From the NCBI GenBank assembly GCA_001970955.1, contig MPUH01000565.1, positions 1 to 45,765 on the forward strand: a stretch of DNA of 45,765 bases, in the 5' to 3' direction. Under the pieces are notes generated by a model, which was not told the origin of the DNA, did no database searches, and saw only the letters and a list, made by a program, of their open reading frames with translations. Shown piece by piece: positions 44,862 through 45,765 of the stretch (position 1 is its first letter; the number at the start of each line of letters is the position of its first letter). A program made the position numbers and the translations under genes. This DNA comes from Stentor coeruleus. Its lineage: Eukaryota > Ciliophora > Heterotrichea > Heterotrichida > Stentoridae.

Positions 44862-45009
44862 TAAATATTAGATTTTTTAGTCAGGCTATTAGTTTTGTGT
44901 TTATGTTAGGAAAAATAGAAAGTTTTATGATATTTCAATTAATTGAAAATATTGATTGGAAAGTATGTTATGCACTAAAAGTACTTTGCAAATGCACAGA
45001 ATAAGTTAG

Positions 45010-45312
45010 TTAAAGATTAAACTTGATAATTATGGGGTTTACAGAATCTAATAGTAAGAGAAATGGTTGGAAAATATAACCAATAAGTGAGTACACAAAT
45101 TTATCCTTGTTTACCCAGAGATAAAGGATACTATGTAAAAATAAAGAAAAATTTATATATATAATTACTTCAAGCAACCAAGTAAACTGTTGCAGATAAT
45201 CTCCATGAAAAATCAATAAAATTTGTCTGCCATTTACAGCAAAATCCATCAGCCTAGGCAAGGTTAGAATATAGATAAATATTAATCGTAGCAGCAAAGG
45301 CGAAATGATCAT
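45010..45312 (-). CDS. Possible small membrane protein (doubtful)
   Basis: An open frame of 100 residues from ATG to TAA, very hydrophobic with about three membrane-like segments. No family recognised. It lies next to, and may overlap, a decayed LINE on the opposite strand, so it could be an antisense shadow of relic sequence. Treat as uncertain. Confidence 0.3.
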   Translation of the reverse strand: MIISPLLLRLIFIYILTLPRLMDFAVNGRQILLIFHGDYLQQFTWLLEVIIYINFSLFLHSILYLWVNKDKFVYSLIGYIFQPFLLLLDSVNPIIIKFNL

Positions 45313-45431
45313 ATATGTGCAACGAAAGGAATACTACAAGATAGGCTGATAAGGAATTTAAAAGGCGATTTGTAATATATAAAAAATTAAGGCTAAAGAA
45401 AGTTTAATGCAAAATTACTATCAGGGTGAAT

Positions 45432-45765
45432 GATGTGTGGAATCTACAATAATCTCAAGAAATTAAAAAACATGTATTTAGCAGAAAAAGAAAAGCTCAC
45501 AGGATTCAACCTTTAAAAAAAACTGAAAATAGTCAATGTGTATATTAAAAAGTTAAATTATATAACAGAAGCTTCTGGCAACATAAATAACAGCATACAA
45601 AAGATAATGGGAAAAATAAAAAAATTATGAGATTCTTACTTGGAGCAAGCAAATACGTTACTAATGAAACACTCCTACAAGATCTAGGTCTTATATCAAT
45701 AAGGGCCAAAATAAACATTAAGTATTGAACTTCAGAAAGAAATTAATGAAGACTGACAATGAGTG
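45432..45765 (+). mobile_element. Decayed LINE (non-LTR retrotransposon) reverse-transcriptase fragment
   Basis: Conceptual translation on the + strand shows IYNNLKKLKNMYLAEKEK, then FNL and KLKIVNV, which resembles the part after the YADD box of LINE reverse transcriptase. After a frame change comes RFLLGASKYVTNETLLQDLG followed by LISIRAKINIKY, the pattern of the conserved C-terminal stretch of LINE RT (ILGxxxxTxNxxLxxELGxLxL). Then, after a further frame change, NFRKKLMKTDNE. Stops and frameshifts show it is dead. The fragment runs off the window edge. Relic sequence may begin as far left as ~45060, but that is not clear. Confidence 0.6.

Noticed and set aside
45010..45312. Minus-strand RT motif (SPLL) in the small hydrophobic frame
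   Set aside because: No QG before it and no following RT motifs; the LINE signal is on the + strand.

Overview
The window looks like macronuclear DNA of a heterotrich ciliate, most probably Stentor coeruleus or a close relative. It is very AT-rich and densely packed with intron-poor eukaryotic genes on both strands. Eight reading-frame breaks in seven genes are repaired exactly by removing tiny introns of 15 nt (seven cases) or 16 nt (one case). Each intron has the form GTA...TAG with an A six bases from its 3' end. Such introns are the hallmark of Stentor and its relatives. All tryptophans seen in the long genes are TGG, no long gene needs a reassigned stop, and TAA, TAG and TGA all end genes. 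That fits the standard code of Stentor and argues against Blepharisma, where TGA is Trp.

Layout, left to right. 1-7 kb: a proline-rich RING-like protein cut by the window edge, a small B-box-like protein, an SCP/CTDSPL2-type phosphatase, a cysteine-poor thioredoxin-fold protein and an EF-hand-like protein. 7-15.3 kb: a TRIM-like RING/B-box protein, a HAD-like protein with no visible catalytic motif, a dsRBD-dsRBD-DZF protein, an AT-hook protein, a small two-repeat zinc protein and ribosomal protein uL11 (RPL12). 16-24 kb: an organellar-type seryl-tRNA synthetase, a probable N-myristoylated protein, a zinc-finger/coiled-coil protein, a NEK kinase with a DMN motif and a coiled-coil protein. 24-33 kb: a Tubby protein, a methylsterol-oxidase-like hydroxylase, a 712-aa coiled-coil protein, a decayed WD40 relic and two smaller genes. 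33-45.8 kb: an 843-aa protein with three calcyphosin-like modules, a multi-pass membrane protein fused to a phosphatidylinositol phosphate kinase, an RCC1-repeat protein 17 bp downstream of a proline-rich protein, a stand-alone lysine-ketoglutarate reductase, a small two-exon gene and a decayed LINE reverse transcriptase at the right edge.

These are ordinary housekeeping and ciliate-signalling genes, not a bacterial-style cluster. Themes that recur are calcium binding (EF hands), phosphoinositides (membrane-PIPK, Tubby), cytoskeleton or cilia (NEK, Tubby, coiled coils) and RNA binding (DZF). The most notable items are the dsRBD-DZF protein, the membrane-PIPK fusion, the in-phase TAA repeated in all three units of the WD40 relic, and a strand-composition switch (G-rich to C-rich on the + strand) in nearly every intergenic spacer. 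No tRNA, rRNA or CRISPR array was found by eye.
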